In this document: positions 23,548 through 33,106 of the stretch, in pieces
Layout of the letters: the number at the start of each line of letters is the position of its first letter
Position numbering within the stretch: position 1 is the stretch's first letter
NCBI GenBank assembly: GCA_036497785.1
Contig: DASXIW010000111.1
Span: 1 to 41,648, forward strand
Length of the DNA stretch: 41,648 bases
Origin: DASXIW01 sp036497785
GTDB lineage: Bacteria; Pseudomonadota; Alphaproteobacteria; Acetobacterales; Acetobacteraceae
Direction of reading: 5' to 3'
The notes under the pieces: generated by a model
Database searches by the model: none
The model's input: the letters and a program-made list of their open reading frames with translations, nothing else
Told to the model about the DNA's origin: nothing
Translations under genes and position numbers: made by a program

Positions 23548-26500
23548 ATGAATATCTCCGCCCCCTTCATCGCGCGGCCGGTAGCAACGGCATTGTTGGC
23601 GGTGGCGGTGTTGCTGGCGGGGTTGCTGGGCTATCGCGCGCTGCCGGTCTCGGCCTTGCCGCAGGTGGATTTTCCGACCATCCAGGTAACCACCCAGCTG
23701 CCCGGCGCCAGCCCGGAGACGGTCGCCAACCTGATTACCGCGTCGCTGGAGCGGCAGTTCGGCGAGATCCCAGGCCTGACCACGATGACCTCGGTCAGCT
23801 CGGAGGGCACCAGCCAGATCACGCTGCAATTCTCGTTGTCGCGGAATATCGACAGCGCGTCGCAGGATGTGCAGGCGGCGATCAATGCCGCGGCGGGGAC
23901 GCTGCCGACCACGCTGCCCTATCCGCCCGTGTATTCGAAGGTGAATCCGGCGGATGCGCCGATTATTTCGCTGGCGCTGATGTCGGACAGCATCACCCTC
24001 GACCGGGTGAGCGATGCCGCGGATACGCTGCTGCAACCGAAGCTGAGCGAGATCGACGGGGTTGGGCGGGTGACCGTGCAGGGCAATATGCGCCCGGCCG
24101 TGCGGGTGCGCGTCGATCCCGCGCGGCTCGCGGCCTATGGGTTGTCGATGGAGGATGTGCGCACGGCCATTGCGGCGGCGAATGTGAATGGTTCCAAGGG
24201 CGGGTTCGATGGGCCGCGCCAGGCTGTCTCGCTGGGCGCCAACGATCAATTGCTGGATGCGGCTGCGTACCCGTCGCTGGTGGTGGCGTATCGCAATGCT
24301 GCGCCGGTGCGGCTGTCCGATCTCGGCACCGTGGTCAGCGGGCTGGAGAATAATCGTGTGGCCGCCAGCTACCAGGGCCATCCGGCCGTGGTGATCGACA
24401 TTCAGCGCCAGCCAGGGGCGAATATCGTGCAGACCGTGGCGGCCATTCGCGATGCGCTGCCCGCGTTGCGGCGGGCGATGCCGGCGGCGGTGAACATGGT
24501 GACGGTGACGGATCGCACCGAGACGATCCGCGCGAGCGTGCAGGATGTCGAGTTCACGCTGCTGCTGGCGATCGGGCTGGTGGTGCTGGTGATCTTCGTG
24601 TTCCTGCGCAGCTGGCGTGCCACCATCATTCCCGCCGTCGCGCTGCCGCTGTCGTTGATCGGCACGTTCGGCATCATGTCGCTATGGGGCTACAGCCTCG
24701 ATAATCTTTCGCTGATGGCGCTGACGGTGGCGACCGGATTCGTCGTCGATGATGCCATCGTGATGATCGAGAACGTGGTGCGCTACGTCGAGGACGGGGT
24801 GAAGCCGCTGGAGGCGGCGTATCGCGGGGCGGCGCAGATCGGGTTCACTATCGTCTCGCTGACCGTCTCGCTGATCGCGGTGTTCATTCCGCTGCTGTTC
24901 ATGACGGGGGTGGTGGGGCGGCTGTTCAGCGAATTCGCGGTGGTGCTGGCGGTGTCGGTGATCGTCTCGGCCATCGTCTCGCTGACGCTGACGCCGATGA
25001 TGTGCGGGCGGCTACTGAAGCCGATCGCCGAGGAACGGCCGGGCCGGCTGTCGCGCCTGACGGAGGCGGGGTTCCAGCGCATGCTGGGAGGGTATCGCCG
25101 TAGCCTGGAATGGTCGCTGCGCCACCAGGGCTCCGTGCTGCTGGTGGCGGTGGCGACGTTGCTCGGCACGATCGGGATGTATGTGATCGTGCCGAAAGGG
25201 TTTCTGCCGCAGCAGGATACCGGCGTGATCTTGGCCGTGACGGAGGCGGCGCAGAGCATCTCCATTCCGCGCATGACGGTCCTTCAGGCGCAGGCCGAGG
25301 CGATCGTGCAGAAGGATCCGGCGGTCACCGGGGTGGTGTCGTTTGTCGGCGCGGGGTCGATCAACGCCACGCCGAACACGGGGCGGCTGACCATCACCTT
25401 GCTGCCGCGTCGCCAGCGCGCGGATTCGGCGGCGATGATCGCCGCACGGCTGACGCAGGATCTGTCGGCCATCCCCGGATTATCCGTGTTCATGCAGCCG
25501 GTGCAGGATATCCAGATCGGCACGCGCATCAGCCGTGCGCAGTATCAGTACACGCTGGTCGATACGGATGCGACGGAGCTGGCGAGCTGGGCGCCGAAGC
25601 TGGTGGCGCGGCTGCGGGATGTTGCGATCCTGCGCGATGTCACCTCGGACCAGCAGAGCCTCGGGTTTCAGACCTATATCCGGGTGGACCGCGATGCCGC
25701 CATGCGCATGGGCGTGACCATGCAGGCGGTGCAGGACGTGCTGTACGACAGTTTCGGGCAGCGCCAGATTTCCACCATCTTCTCGCAGGCCAACCAGTAC
25801 CGCGTGGTGCTGGAGTCGGATCCGGTGTGGCAGGCCAATCCCGATTTCCTGTCGCAGCTGCGCGTGCCCGGCACCGCCGGTGCGCAGGTGCCGTTGAGCA
25901 CGATCGCCAACATCGAGCGGCGGACGGCCCCGCTGGCGATCACCCATGAAGCGCAGTTTCCGTCGGTCACGCTCAGCTTCAACCTCGCACCCCGCGCCTC
26001 GCTGGGCGAGGCGGTCGCGGCGGTGACGGCGGCCGAGCAGGAGATTGCGTTGCCGCCGACCATTTCGGGCAGTTATTCCGGCGATGCGGCAGAATTCCAG
26101 AAATCGCTGGGCAGCGAACCCTGGCTGATCCTGGCCGCCGTGGTGGTGATCTACATCGTGTTGGGCGTGCTGTATGAAAGCATGATCCATCCCATCACCA
26201 TCCTGTCCACATTACCGTCGGCCGGGATTGGTGCGCTGCTGGCGCTGATGCTGGTGGGCGCCGACCTGTCGCTGGTGGCGCTGGTCGGCGTGGTGCTGCT
26301 GATGGGCATCGTCAAGAAAAACGCCATCATGATGATCGACTTCGCGCTGGATGCCGAGCGCGTGCGCGGTTTAACGGCGGAGGCCGCGATTCACGAAGCC
26401 TGCCTGCTGCGCTTCCGGCCGATCATGATGACGACCGCCGCGGCACTGCTTGGCGCGCTGCCGTTGGTGGTGGAACGGGGCACGGGGTCTGAGCTGCGCT

Positions 26501-26643
26501 TTCCGCTGGGCGTCACCATTGTTGGCGGTTTGCTGTTGAGCCAGCTGCTGACGCTGTACACTACCCCCACGATCTATCTCGCGCTGGAAAGGCTGCGGCT
26601 GCGGTTTGGTGGCGCGCCGGCGCGGCCGCTGCCGGCGGAGTAG
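23548..26643 (+). CDS. mdtB: RND efflux pump subunit, MdtB-like
   Basis: This proton-driven inner-membrane transporter of the HAE1/MdtBC group has 1031 residues and twelve membrane spans in two repeats with large periplasmic loops. The proton-relay Asp pair is present in GFVVDDAIVMIEN (TM4), and the Lys is in GIVKKNAIMMIDFAL (TM10). The N-terminal block PFIARPVATALLAVAVLLAG is standard. MdtB and MdtC normally form a mixed B2C trimer, and the second subunit follows 3 nt after this stop. The start at 23548 is 10 nt after the adaptor stop. Confidence 0.94.
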   Translation: MNISAPFIARPVATALLAVAVLLAGLLGYRALPVSALPQVDFPTIQVTTQLPGASPETVANLITASLERQFGEIPGLTTMTSVSSEGTSQITLQFSLSRNIDSASQDVQAAINAAAGTLPTTLPYPPVYSKVNPADAPIISLALMSDSITLDRVSDAADTLLQPKLSEIDGVGRVTVQGNMRPAVRVRVDPARLAAYGLSMEDVRTAIAAANVNGSKGGFDGPRQAVSLGANDQLLDAAAYPSLVVAYRNAAPVRLSDLGTVVSGLENNRVAASYQGHPAVVIDIQRQPGANIVQTVAAIRDALPALRRAMPAAVNMVTVTDRTETIRASVQDVEFTLLLAIGLVVLVIFVFLRSWRATIIPAVALPLSLIGTFGIMSLWGYSLDNLSLMALTVATGFVVDDAIVMIENVVRYVEDGVKPLEAAYRGAAQIGFTIVSLTVSLIAVFIPLLFMTGVVGRLFSEFAVVLAVSVIVSAIVSLTLTPMMCGRLLKPIAEERPGRLSRLTEAGFQRMLGGYRRSLEWSLRHQGSVLLVAVATLLGTIGMYVIVPKGFLPQQDTGVILAVTEAAQSISIPRMTVLQAQAEAIVQKDPAVTGVVSFVGAGSINATPNTGRLTITLLPRRQRADSAAMIAARLTQDLSAIPGLSVFMQPVQDIQIGTRISRAQYQYTLVDTDATELASWAPKLVARLRDVAILRDVTSDQQSLGFQTYIRVDRDAAMRMGVTMQAVQDVLYDSFGQRQISTIFSQANQYRVVLESDPVWQANPDFLSQLRVPGTAGAQVPLSTIANIERRTAPLAITHEAQFPSVTLSFNLAPRASLGEAVAAVTAAEQEIALPPTISGSYSGDAAEFQKSLGSEPWLILAAVVVIYIVLGVLYESMIHPITILSTLPSAGIGALLALMLVGADLSLVALVGVVLLMGIVKKNAIMMIDFALDAERVRGLTAEAAIHEACLLRFRPIMMTTAAALLGALPLVVERGTGSELRFPLGVTIVGGLLLSQLLTLYTTPTIYLALERLRLRFGGAPARPLPAE

Positions 26644-26646
26644 CGC

Positions 26647-29600
26647 ATGGGTTTCTCCGTCGTCTTCATCCGGCGCCCGGTTGCGACCTTCCTGTTGGCG
26701 ATGGGAATTTTGCTGTCGGGCATGGTCGCGTACGGCTTCCTGCCGGTGGCGCCGCTGCCAAGCGTGGACATCCCGACCATCGTGGTGTTCGCCGCCCAGC
26801 CTGGCGCGGATCCGGAGACGATGGCGGCCTCCATCGCGGCACCGCTGGAACGCCATCTCGGCCAGATCTCCGGCGTTACCGAAATTACCTCGACCAGTGC
26901 GATCGGCTCGTCCACCATCGTTGTGCAGTTCGACATCAACCGCGACATCGATGGCGCCGCGCACGACGTGCAGGCGGCGATCAACGCAGCCGAGGTCGAT
27001 CTGCCCACTGATCTGCCGACGCGGCCCTATTTTCGTAAGTTCAATCCGGCGGAAGCGCCGATCATGACCATCGCGCTCACCTCGGACACATTGTCCATGG
27101 GCCAGGTCTATGATGTCGCCGACAGCATTCTTGGCCAGCGCCTGTCGCAAGTGGATGGCGTGTCGCAGGTAACGGTGAACGGCGCGGAGAAGCCGGCGGT
27201 GCGCGTGCAGCTTGATCCCGCCGCCTTGGCGCGCGCCGGCCTGTCCGCGCAGGATATCTATACGGTTATTCGTGGCGCCAATGTTACCGAGGCAACCGGC
27301 GGGTTCCAGGGGCCGGACCGTGCCGAATCCATCGGCGTGAACGGGCAAATCTCGAAAGCCGCGCAGTACCGGCCGCTGGTGATCAAGAACGTCAACGGCG
27401 CCATATTGCGCCTGTCCGATGTGGCGACGGTGATCGATGGTGTGGCCAATGCCCGGCTGGCGGCGTGGTTCGGCCAGCAGCCCGCGATATTGCTCACGCT
27501 GACCAAATCCGCGGGCGCCAACGTGATCGACACCGTGGACAATGTGAAGGCGGTGCTCCCGCTGCTGAAATCCTGGATGCCGCCGGATATCAAGCTGACC
27601 ATATTGTCCGACCGCACCGGCACGATCCGCGCCAGCGTGGACGACGTGCAATACACGCTGTTGCTGACCGTGGGGCTGGTGCTGCTGGTGGTGCTGCTGT
27701 TCATGCGGCGCATCGTGCCCACCATCGCGGCCGGGGTGACGGTGCCGCTATCGATCGCCGGCACGCTGGCGGCGATGTGGCTGCTCGGTTATTCGCTCGA
27801 TAATTTCTCGCTCATGGCGCTCACTATTTCGGTGGGCTTCGTGGTGGACGACGCGATCGTGATGATCGAGAACATCGTGCGGCATATGGAGCGCGGCGAG
27901 ACGCCGATGCAGGCCTCGTTGAACGGGGCGCGCCAGATCGGCTTTACGGTGATGTCGATCAGCATTTCGCTTGTCGCCGTGTTCATTCCCATCACCTTCA
28001 TGGGCGGCATACTCGGCAAGCTGTTCCATGAATTCGCCATGACGCTGACTGTGGCAATCGCTGTCTCGGCGGTGGTGTCGCTTAGCCTCACGCCCATGAT
28101 GTGCGCCCATTTGATGACGCCCGCGCCGTCCGGCCCGCAGCGGCGCACCCTATGGTCGACGATCGATGGCGGCGTGGAGTACGGATTCCAGACGTGTCTG
28201 CGTTTCTATGCCGGCACGCTGGGCTGGGCGCTGCGCAATCGCATCTTCATGCTGCTAGTCACCGTCGGCACGGTGGTCCTGACGGTCTGGCTTTATGGCG
28301 TGTTGCCCAAGGGCTTTCTCCCGACCGAGGATACCGGATTGATCCAGGGCGGCACGCTGGCCGATCCCTCGATCTCCTTCGCCGCCATGGGCGAACGCCA
28401 GCGCGCGGCGGTGGATGTGCTGTTGCAAGACCCCGCCGTCGCCGCCGTGGGCTCGACCGTCGGCGTGACCAACGGCTTCTCCTCGCTCAATCGCGGCTCG
28501 CTGACCGTCAGCCTGAAGCCGCTGGCCGAGCGCGGCGCGTCCTCCGAAGAGATCATTGCACGTCTCCGACCGGCGCTGGAGAAGATCAGCGGGTTGCAGA
28601 CATTCCTGTATTCCGCCCAGGATTTGCGTGGCGGCGGCCGCTCCGGCGGATCGAACCAGTTCGTGCTGATCGATTCGAATCTGGATGAGCTGCGGGTCTG
28701 GACGCAGCTTCTGGAGGAAAAGCTGCGGAACGCTCCCGGCATCGCCGACGTGACCAGCGATCAGGACCGTTCGGGCCCACAGGTGAATGTGGTGATCGAC
28801 CGCGCGGTCGCGGCCCGGCTCGGCGTATCCGTCTCGACCATCGACAGCGCGCTGAACAACGCCTTCGCGCAGCGCCAGATTTCGATCATCTACACCGACC
28901 GCAACCAGTACCGGGTGGTGCTGGAGGCGATGCCGCTGCTGCAGACCGACCCGGCAATGCTCAGCCGCATCTATGTGGGATCGAGCACCGGCACGCAGAT
29001 GCCGCTGAGCAGCCTGGTGAGCTTCGAGCGCGGCACCGCGCCGCTGGCGGTCCGCCACCAGGGCCAGTATCCGGCGGCCACGATCAGCTTCAACGTGACG
29101 CCCGGCGTGGCCACCGGCACCGCGATCGCGACCGTGCAAAAGATCGCCGACGACCTGCACATGCCCGAGACGGTGCAGACCGAATTCGCCGGCAATGCGC
29201 GCTACCTGACGGAGAGCCTCAGTTCCGAGCCGTTGCTGATCGGGGCTGCGTTGTTGACGATGTATATCGTCCTGGGCGTGCTGTACGAGAGCCTCACGCA
29301 ACCCCTGACCATCATCTCCACCCTGCCATCGGCGGGGCTGGGCGCGCTGCTGGCGATGCTGGCGACCGGGACCGAATTGTCCATCATGGGCATTGTCGGG
29401 ATTTTGCTGCTGATGGGCATCGTCAAGAAAAACGCCATCATGCTGGTGGATTTCGCGCTGGAGCAGGAACGCCAGCATGGTCGCACGCCGGCGGAGGCCA
29501 TGCACGCGGCCTGTCTGGAGCGGTTCCGTCCCATCATCATGACCACGCTGGCCGCGCTGCTGGGCGCGCTGCCGCTGGCGCTGACCTTCGGCACGGGGGC

Positions 29601-29742
29601 GGAATTGCGGCGGCCCCTGGGCATCTCCATCGCGGGGGGCCTGATCGTGTCCCAGATCCTGACGCTCTACACAACGCCCGTTGTTTATCTGGCGTTGCAG
29701 CGGCGACCGCGTCGGGTCGGGCGCGTCGCGCCGGCGGAATGA
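26647..29742 (+). CDS. mdtC: RND efflux pump subunit, MdtC-like
   Basis: This is the second pump subunit, also 1031 residues and clearly paralogous to the first but strongly diverged across its periplasmic loops. The proton-relay residues are also kept here: GFVVDDAIVMIEN in TM4 and GIVKKNAIMLVDFAL in TM10. Both subunits therefore look able to couple protons. The gene starts at an ATG 3 nt after the mdtB stop, the usual tight spacing for two subunits of a mixed trimer. It ends the operon. Only a weak stem (GAAAG with CTTTC near 29753-29770) follows, so termination is unclear. Confidence 0.94.
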   Translation: MGFSVVFIRRPVATFLLAMGILLSGMVAYGFLPVAPLPSVDIPTIVVFAAQPGADPETMAASIAAPLERHLGQISGVTEITSTSAIGSSTIVVQFDINRDIDGAAHDVQAAINAAEVDLPTDLPTRPYFRKFNPAEAPIMTIALTSDTLSMGQVYDVADSILGQRLSQVDGVSQVTVNGAEKPAVRVQLDPAALARAGLSAQDIYTVIRGANVTEATGGFQGPDRAESIGVNGQISKAAQYRPLVIKNVNGAILRLSDVATVIDGVANARLAAWFGQQPAILLTLTKSAGANVIDTVDNVKAVLPLLKSWMPPDIKLTILSDRTGTIRASVDDVQYTLLLTVGLVLLVVLLFMRRIVPTIAAGVTVPLSIAGTLAAMWLLGYSLDNFSLMALTISVGFVVDDAIVMIENIVRHMERGETPMQASLNGARQIGFTVMSISISLVAVFIPITFMGGILGKLFHEFAMTLTVAIAVSAVVSLSLTPMMCAHLMTPAPSGPQRRTLWSTIDGGVEYGFQTCLRFYAGTLGWALRNRIFMLLVTVGTVVLTVWLYGVLPKGFLPTEDTGLIQGGTLADPSISFAAMGERQRAAVDVLLQDPAVAAVGSTVGVTNGFSSLNRGSLTVSLKPLAERGASSEEIIARLRPALEKISGLQTFLYSAQDLRGGGRSGGSNQFVLIDSNLDELRVWTQLLEEKLRNAPGIADVTSDQDRSGPQVNVVIDRAVAARLGVSVSTIDSALNNAFAQRQISIIYTDRNQYRVVLEAMPLLQTDPAMLSRIYVGSSTGTQMPLSSLVSFERGTAPLAVRHQGQYPAATISFNVTPGVATGTAIATVQKIADDLHMPETVQTEFAGNARYLTESLSSEPLLIGAALLTMYIVLGVLYESLTQPLTIISTLPSAGLGALLAMLATGTELSIMGIVGILLLMGIVKKNAIMLVDFALEQERQHGRTPAEAMHAACLERFRPIIMTTLAALLGALPLALTFGTGAELRRPLGISIAGGLIVSQILTLYTTPVVYLALQRRPRRVGRVAPAE

Positions 29743-29956
29743 CGGGCGTCGCCGAAAGGCTTTCTTTCCGAGTTTGCACGAAAAACGAGACGGATCACGA
29801 ATTCGAAGATCAGTCGCGAATTTGACGCACCCCTCTGGCTTCGTTCGCTCCTCGGTGGGGCCCGTTCGAAGGAAAAGCGATGTGCGACTTGCCACCCAGA
29901 TCGATGTCGATTGGCGCCACAAGATCATTGGCGACAATCAAAGCAACGGCTTCGCC

Positions 29957-31800
29957 ATGGCAGCGACCGACACGGTTGGTGTCGACATGTTGGGGCAGGG
30001 TCTGTTTGCGCTGGCACCGGGCTTCATCATGCCGATGGCTGATTCGACGCAGAGCGCCCAGGGACATGTCGCGATCCCAGGGGCGAACCCCTTCCCTGCC
30101 CCGGCCGCGCAGATGCCCATCGCCGCTCCGATCGCCCCCGGGATCGCCCCCGGGATCGCCCCCGGGATCGCCTTCGTGCAGCCGGACCCGGTCGGGACCG
30201 GGTCGGACCAGGCACTCCAGCGACCGCCGCCCGCGCGGCAAGCTGGCTGGATGGGGCGGGGATCAAGATCGGCATCCTGTCCGACAGCTTCAATGTGCTG
30301 GGCGGCTACGCCGCCGATGTCGCGGATGGCGCGCTGCCCGGCGATGTAACGGTGCTGAAGGAAGGCCCCTCCACCGGCCATGACGAAGGCCAGGCGATGG
30401 CCGAGCTGATCCATCAGGTCGCCCCGGACGCGCAGATCTATTTCTATACCGCCTTCGACGGGGAGACCGACTTCGCCAATGGCATCGCGGCCCTGACGGC
30501 TACCGGCTGCCAGGAGATCGTCGATGACGTGACTTATCTGGATGAGCCGTTCTTCCAGGATGGCGGGGTGGTGCAGACCGCCGTGGAGAACGCCGTGGCG
30601 CACGGGGGTGAGCTATTTCACCGCCGCCAGCAACGAAGGAAGCAATTTCCTGCAACGCGGCTTCGACGGCATTTCCACCACGCTACCCGGCATTTCCGGC
30701 GCGTTCCTCGCCGAGAATTTCGGCTCGGCCGCCAAACCGAATACGCAGGAAAGCCTGACCATCGCCAGCGGCAGCACGGCGACGATAGACCTGCAATGGG
30801 GGACCAGCCTTTCGCCAGCATCGGCACCGGCAATGCGTCCGCCAACAGCCTCGGCATGGTCCTGTATGACGATACCGGGAAGATTGTCGCCTATGCCATG
30901 GCCAACGACACCGGCGGCAATCCCGACCAGATCCTGCAATTCACCAACACCACCGGCAGCACGGATTTCCATCTGGCCATCGTGACCAATGGCGGCGCCG
31001 TCGCGCCGGGCCAGTTCAAATTCATCGTCTATGGCACCGGCACCACCATCAACGACCGGAACGCCGGCATCGGCTCGGGCACCATCATCTGCCATGAAAT
31101 GGTGGCCGGCGCCAACACAGTCGGTGCCATCGATTATGGCGCTACGCCCGCCTTCGGCGGCAGCAATACGGTGGAGGGGTTTTCTTCCGTCGGCGATGGT
31201 GGCTTGCTGTTCGACGCGGAGGGCAACCGGCTGCCGGGCGGTTCGGGCGGCGCGAGTGTCGATTTCGTGGCGCCGGACGGATCGGCCACAAGCGTGTTCA
31301 ACCCATTCTACGGCACCTCCGCCGCGGCCTCCAACGCGGCCGCGGTTGCCGCCTTGGTGTTGCAGGCCGACCCGGCCCTGACCCCGGCCGAAGTGACGGC
31401 CATTCTGGCCGACACCGCCGATCCCGTGCGTGGTGCCCAGGGCGCAACCGGGGCCGGGCTTATCGATGCCACCGCAGCCGTGCGACTGGCCACCGCCACG
31501 GCGGTCAACGGCGACGCCGCCGCCCTGGTCGCCGCAACCGCGCAGAACCCAGTCACGGCGTCCATCGCCGCGAGCCTGTTGAACGCTGTCGGCGCAAGCA
31601 TGTCGCTCGCGTCCCTGGCAACGACCGGTGCTGCAAGCTTCTTCGCCACGCTGGCCGATCCGACGGGGGCGCTGGGCCTTGCTGAAGTGGCCTCGGGCTC
31701 GGCCGGCAGCGTGCCATAGCTGGCGATGGTGAACGGCTTCGACCCGGTGGTCGTTCCGGGGATGACGCAGACCATGACGGGTTATGAGATGGGGGTTTGA
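29957..31800 (+). pseudogene. Decayed S8 (subtilisin-like) serine protease
   Basis: Pieces of one S8-family protein are spread over different frames. A Pro/Ala-rich N-terminal stretch runs from an ATG at 29957 (MAATDTVGVDMLGQ) in one frame. The catalytic core then continues in another: ASWLDGAGIKIGILSDSF (Asp region), GHDEGQAMAELIHQVAPDA (His region), a section in a third frame (GVSYFTAASNEGSNF, oxyanion Asn), and FYGTSAAASNAAAVAALVLQ (catalytic Ser). The shifts lie between about 30200 and 30238, at G5 30604-30608 (+1) and at G5 30798-30802 (-1). An amber TAG at 31717 precedes 26 more sense codons to TGA at 31800. The start coordinate is approximate. Base-calling errors cannot be excluded. 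Confidence 0.75.
30131..30172 (+). repeat. 12-bp tandem repeat in the S8 protease N-terminus
   Basis: ATCGCCCCCGGG is repeated three times plus half a unit. In the N-terminal frame it encodes IAPG repeats inside a Pro/Ala-rich presumed propeptide or linker. It lies just upstream of the first inferred frameshift. Confidence 0.9.
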
Positions 31801-31848
31801 CTCGGCCGCCGAATGCGTCGTGTGATTGCCCAGCAGCCGGGGGCCCAC

Positions 31849-32889
31849 ATGATCGACGAGACCAAGCTGGCGGCCTTGCGGGCCCGCTTCGTGAACGGAC
31901 GTCCGGACGAGGTCCAGGATCCTGATTTCCGCAGGGCGACCGCACTGGTCTTCCATGATGGCGACCGCCGCACCCCGCCCTATGCCGGTGTCTCGACATT
32001 TCTGGACGCCCCCTACCGTCCGGACGCCCCGGATCTGCCGGATTTCGGTGGGTTGCAGGTGGCGCTGATCGGGGTGCCGATGGATCTCGGCGTCACCAAC
32101 CGCAGCGGATCGCGCTTCGGGCCGCGCGCGTTGCGCCAGGTGGAGCGCATCGGGCCGTATAACCACGCTCTGCGCGTCACCCCGATCGCGGAATGCCGCG
32201 TGGCCGATATCGGCGACATTCCGTTCCGAAGCCGCTACAGCCTGCCCGACAGCATCGCCGACATCGAAGTCTTCATTGCGCGCGTGAACACGGCCGGCGT
32301 GATTCCGCTGAGCATTGGCGGCGACCATTCCATCAGTTACCCGATCCTGCGGGCGCTGGGCGGTGATCGCCCCGTCGGTCTAGTGCATATCGACGCGCAT
32401 TGCGACACCAGCGGCGAGCTGGAGGGTAGCCGCTTCCATCATGGCGGCCCGTTCCGCCAGGCGGTGCTGGACGGGGTGCTGGACCCCGAGCGCAGCATCC
32501 AGATCGGCATTCGCGGCTCTGCGGAGATGCTGTACGAGTTCTCCTATGTCTCCGGCATGACCGTGTTGCATGCCGAGGACGTCGATGCCATCGGCATCGA
32601 AGCGGTGATTGCCCGCGCCCGTGCCGTGGTCGGCGATTTGCCGTTCTATTTGTCCTTTGACGTCGACGGCATCGACCCGGCCTTCACGCCGGGCACGGGC
32701 ACGCCGGAGGTGGGCGGCCTGACCCCCCGGGAGGCGCAACGCATCCTGCGCGGCCTCGCCGGACTCGACATTATCGGCGGCGATGTGGTGGAAGTGGCAC
32801 CGCAATACGATGCCACCACGGTCACCGCCCAGGTCGGCGCGCAGATGGCCTTCGAAATCCTGTCGCTGATGACGCTGCGGCTGCGCTGA
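31849..32889 (+). CDS. Agmatinase/guanidinobutyrase-family ureohydrolase
   Basis: This binuclear manganese enzyme would release urea from a guanidino compound. In the 346-residue protein the metal ligands are visible: His160 in GGDHS, Asp182, His184 and Asp186 in DAHCDT, and Asp271 and Asp273 in SFDVDGIDP. The segment after DAHCDT (GSRFHHGGPFRQAVLDGVLD) is more like guanidinobutyrases and other guanidino-acid hydrolases than classical SpeB, so agmatine may not be the substrate. The ATG at 31849 has GGGGG about 6-8 nt upstream. An in-frame ATG at 31813 would add 12 residues. No polyamine genes are adjacent. Confidence 0.9.
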   Translation: MIDETKLAALRARFVNGRPDEVQDPDFRRATALVFHDGDRRTPPYAGVSTFLDAPYRPDAPDLPDFGGLQVALIGVPMDLGVTNRSGSRFGPRALRQVERIGPYNHALRVTPIAECRVADIGDIPFRSRYSLPDSIADIEVFIARVNTAGVIPLSIGGDHSISYPILRALGGDRPVGLVHIDAHCDTSGELEGSRFHHGGPFRQAVLDGVLDPERSIQIGIRGSAEMLYEFSYVSGMTVLHAEDVDAIGIEAVIARARAVVGDLPFYLSFDVDGIDPAFTPGTGTPEVGGLTPREAQRILRGLAGLDIIGGDVVEVAPQYDATTVTAQVGAQMAFEILSLMTLRLR

Positions 32890-32979
32890 TTCCGCAAGCA
32901 AGGCGGCTGGCGCCAGCTTCGGACCAGCCGTACTGTGCGGCAGCGGTACCCCCTGCTGCCCCGGCGGCGGGAAAGTCGC

Positions 32980-33046
32980 TAGAGCAATATGGCTTCAGGC
33001 GGAATCGTCGAGCCATAAAATTGCTCGCCAAAACAAATAGCTAGAG
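32980..33046. repeat. Alphaproteobacterial-type palindromic repeat
   Basis: GAGCAAT (32982-32988) and ATGGCT (32989-32994) pair with AGCCAT (33011-33016) and ATTGCTC (33020-33026). A tail, AAAACAAATAGCTAGAGC, follows. The layout of an AGAGC-bounded palindrome with an AACAAA(N)AGCTAGAGC tail matches a dispersed palindromic repeat I recall from alphaproteobacterial intergenic regions. That recognition is from memory and not checked. Confidence 0.6.
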
Positions 33047-33084
33047 CTTGATGGCTTCGCCTACCAGAAGCCCTCAGGCTCTAG
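33041..33084. repeat. Second palindrome in the glucoamylase leader
   Basis: CTAGAGC (33041-33047) pairs with GCTCTAG (33078-33084), and GGCTTC (33053-33058) pairs with GAAGCC (33067-33072). It is adjacent to the previous palindrome and ends 10 nt before the Shine-Dalgarno of the glucoamylase. As RNA it could terminate upstream transcripts or shape the leader. Confidence 0.6.
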
Positions 33085-33106
33085 CCTGTCGTCAGAGGAG
33101 GTCATC

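Noticed and set aside
23548..29742. mdtB and mdtC considered as a recent segmental duplication
   Set aside because: They have equal length and shared motifs but are strongly diverged throughout. This is the normal ancient MdtB/MdtC paralogy.
28255..29937. 560-codon minus-strand frame over mdtC
   Set aside because: Antisense to a conserved transporter. The translation is Gln/Arg/His-rich and lacks any domain.
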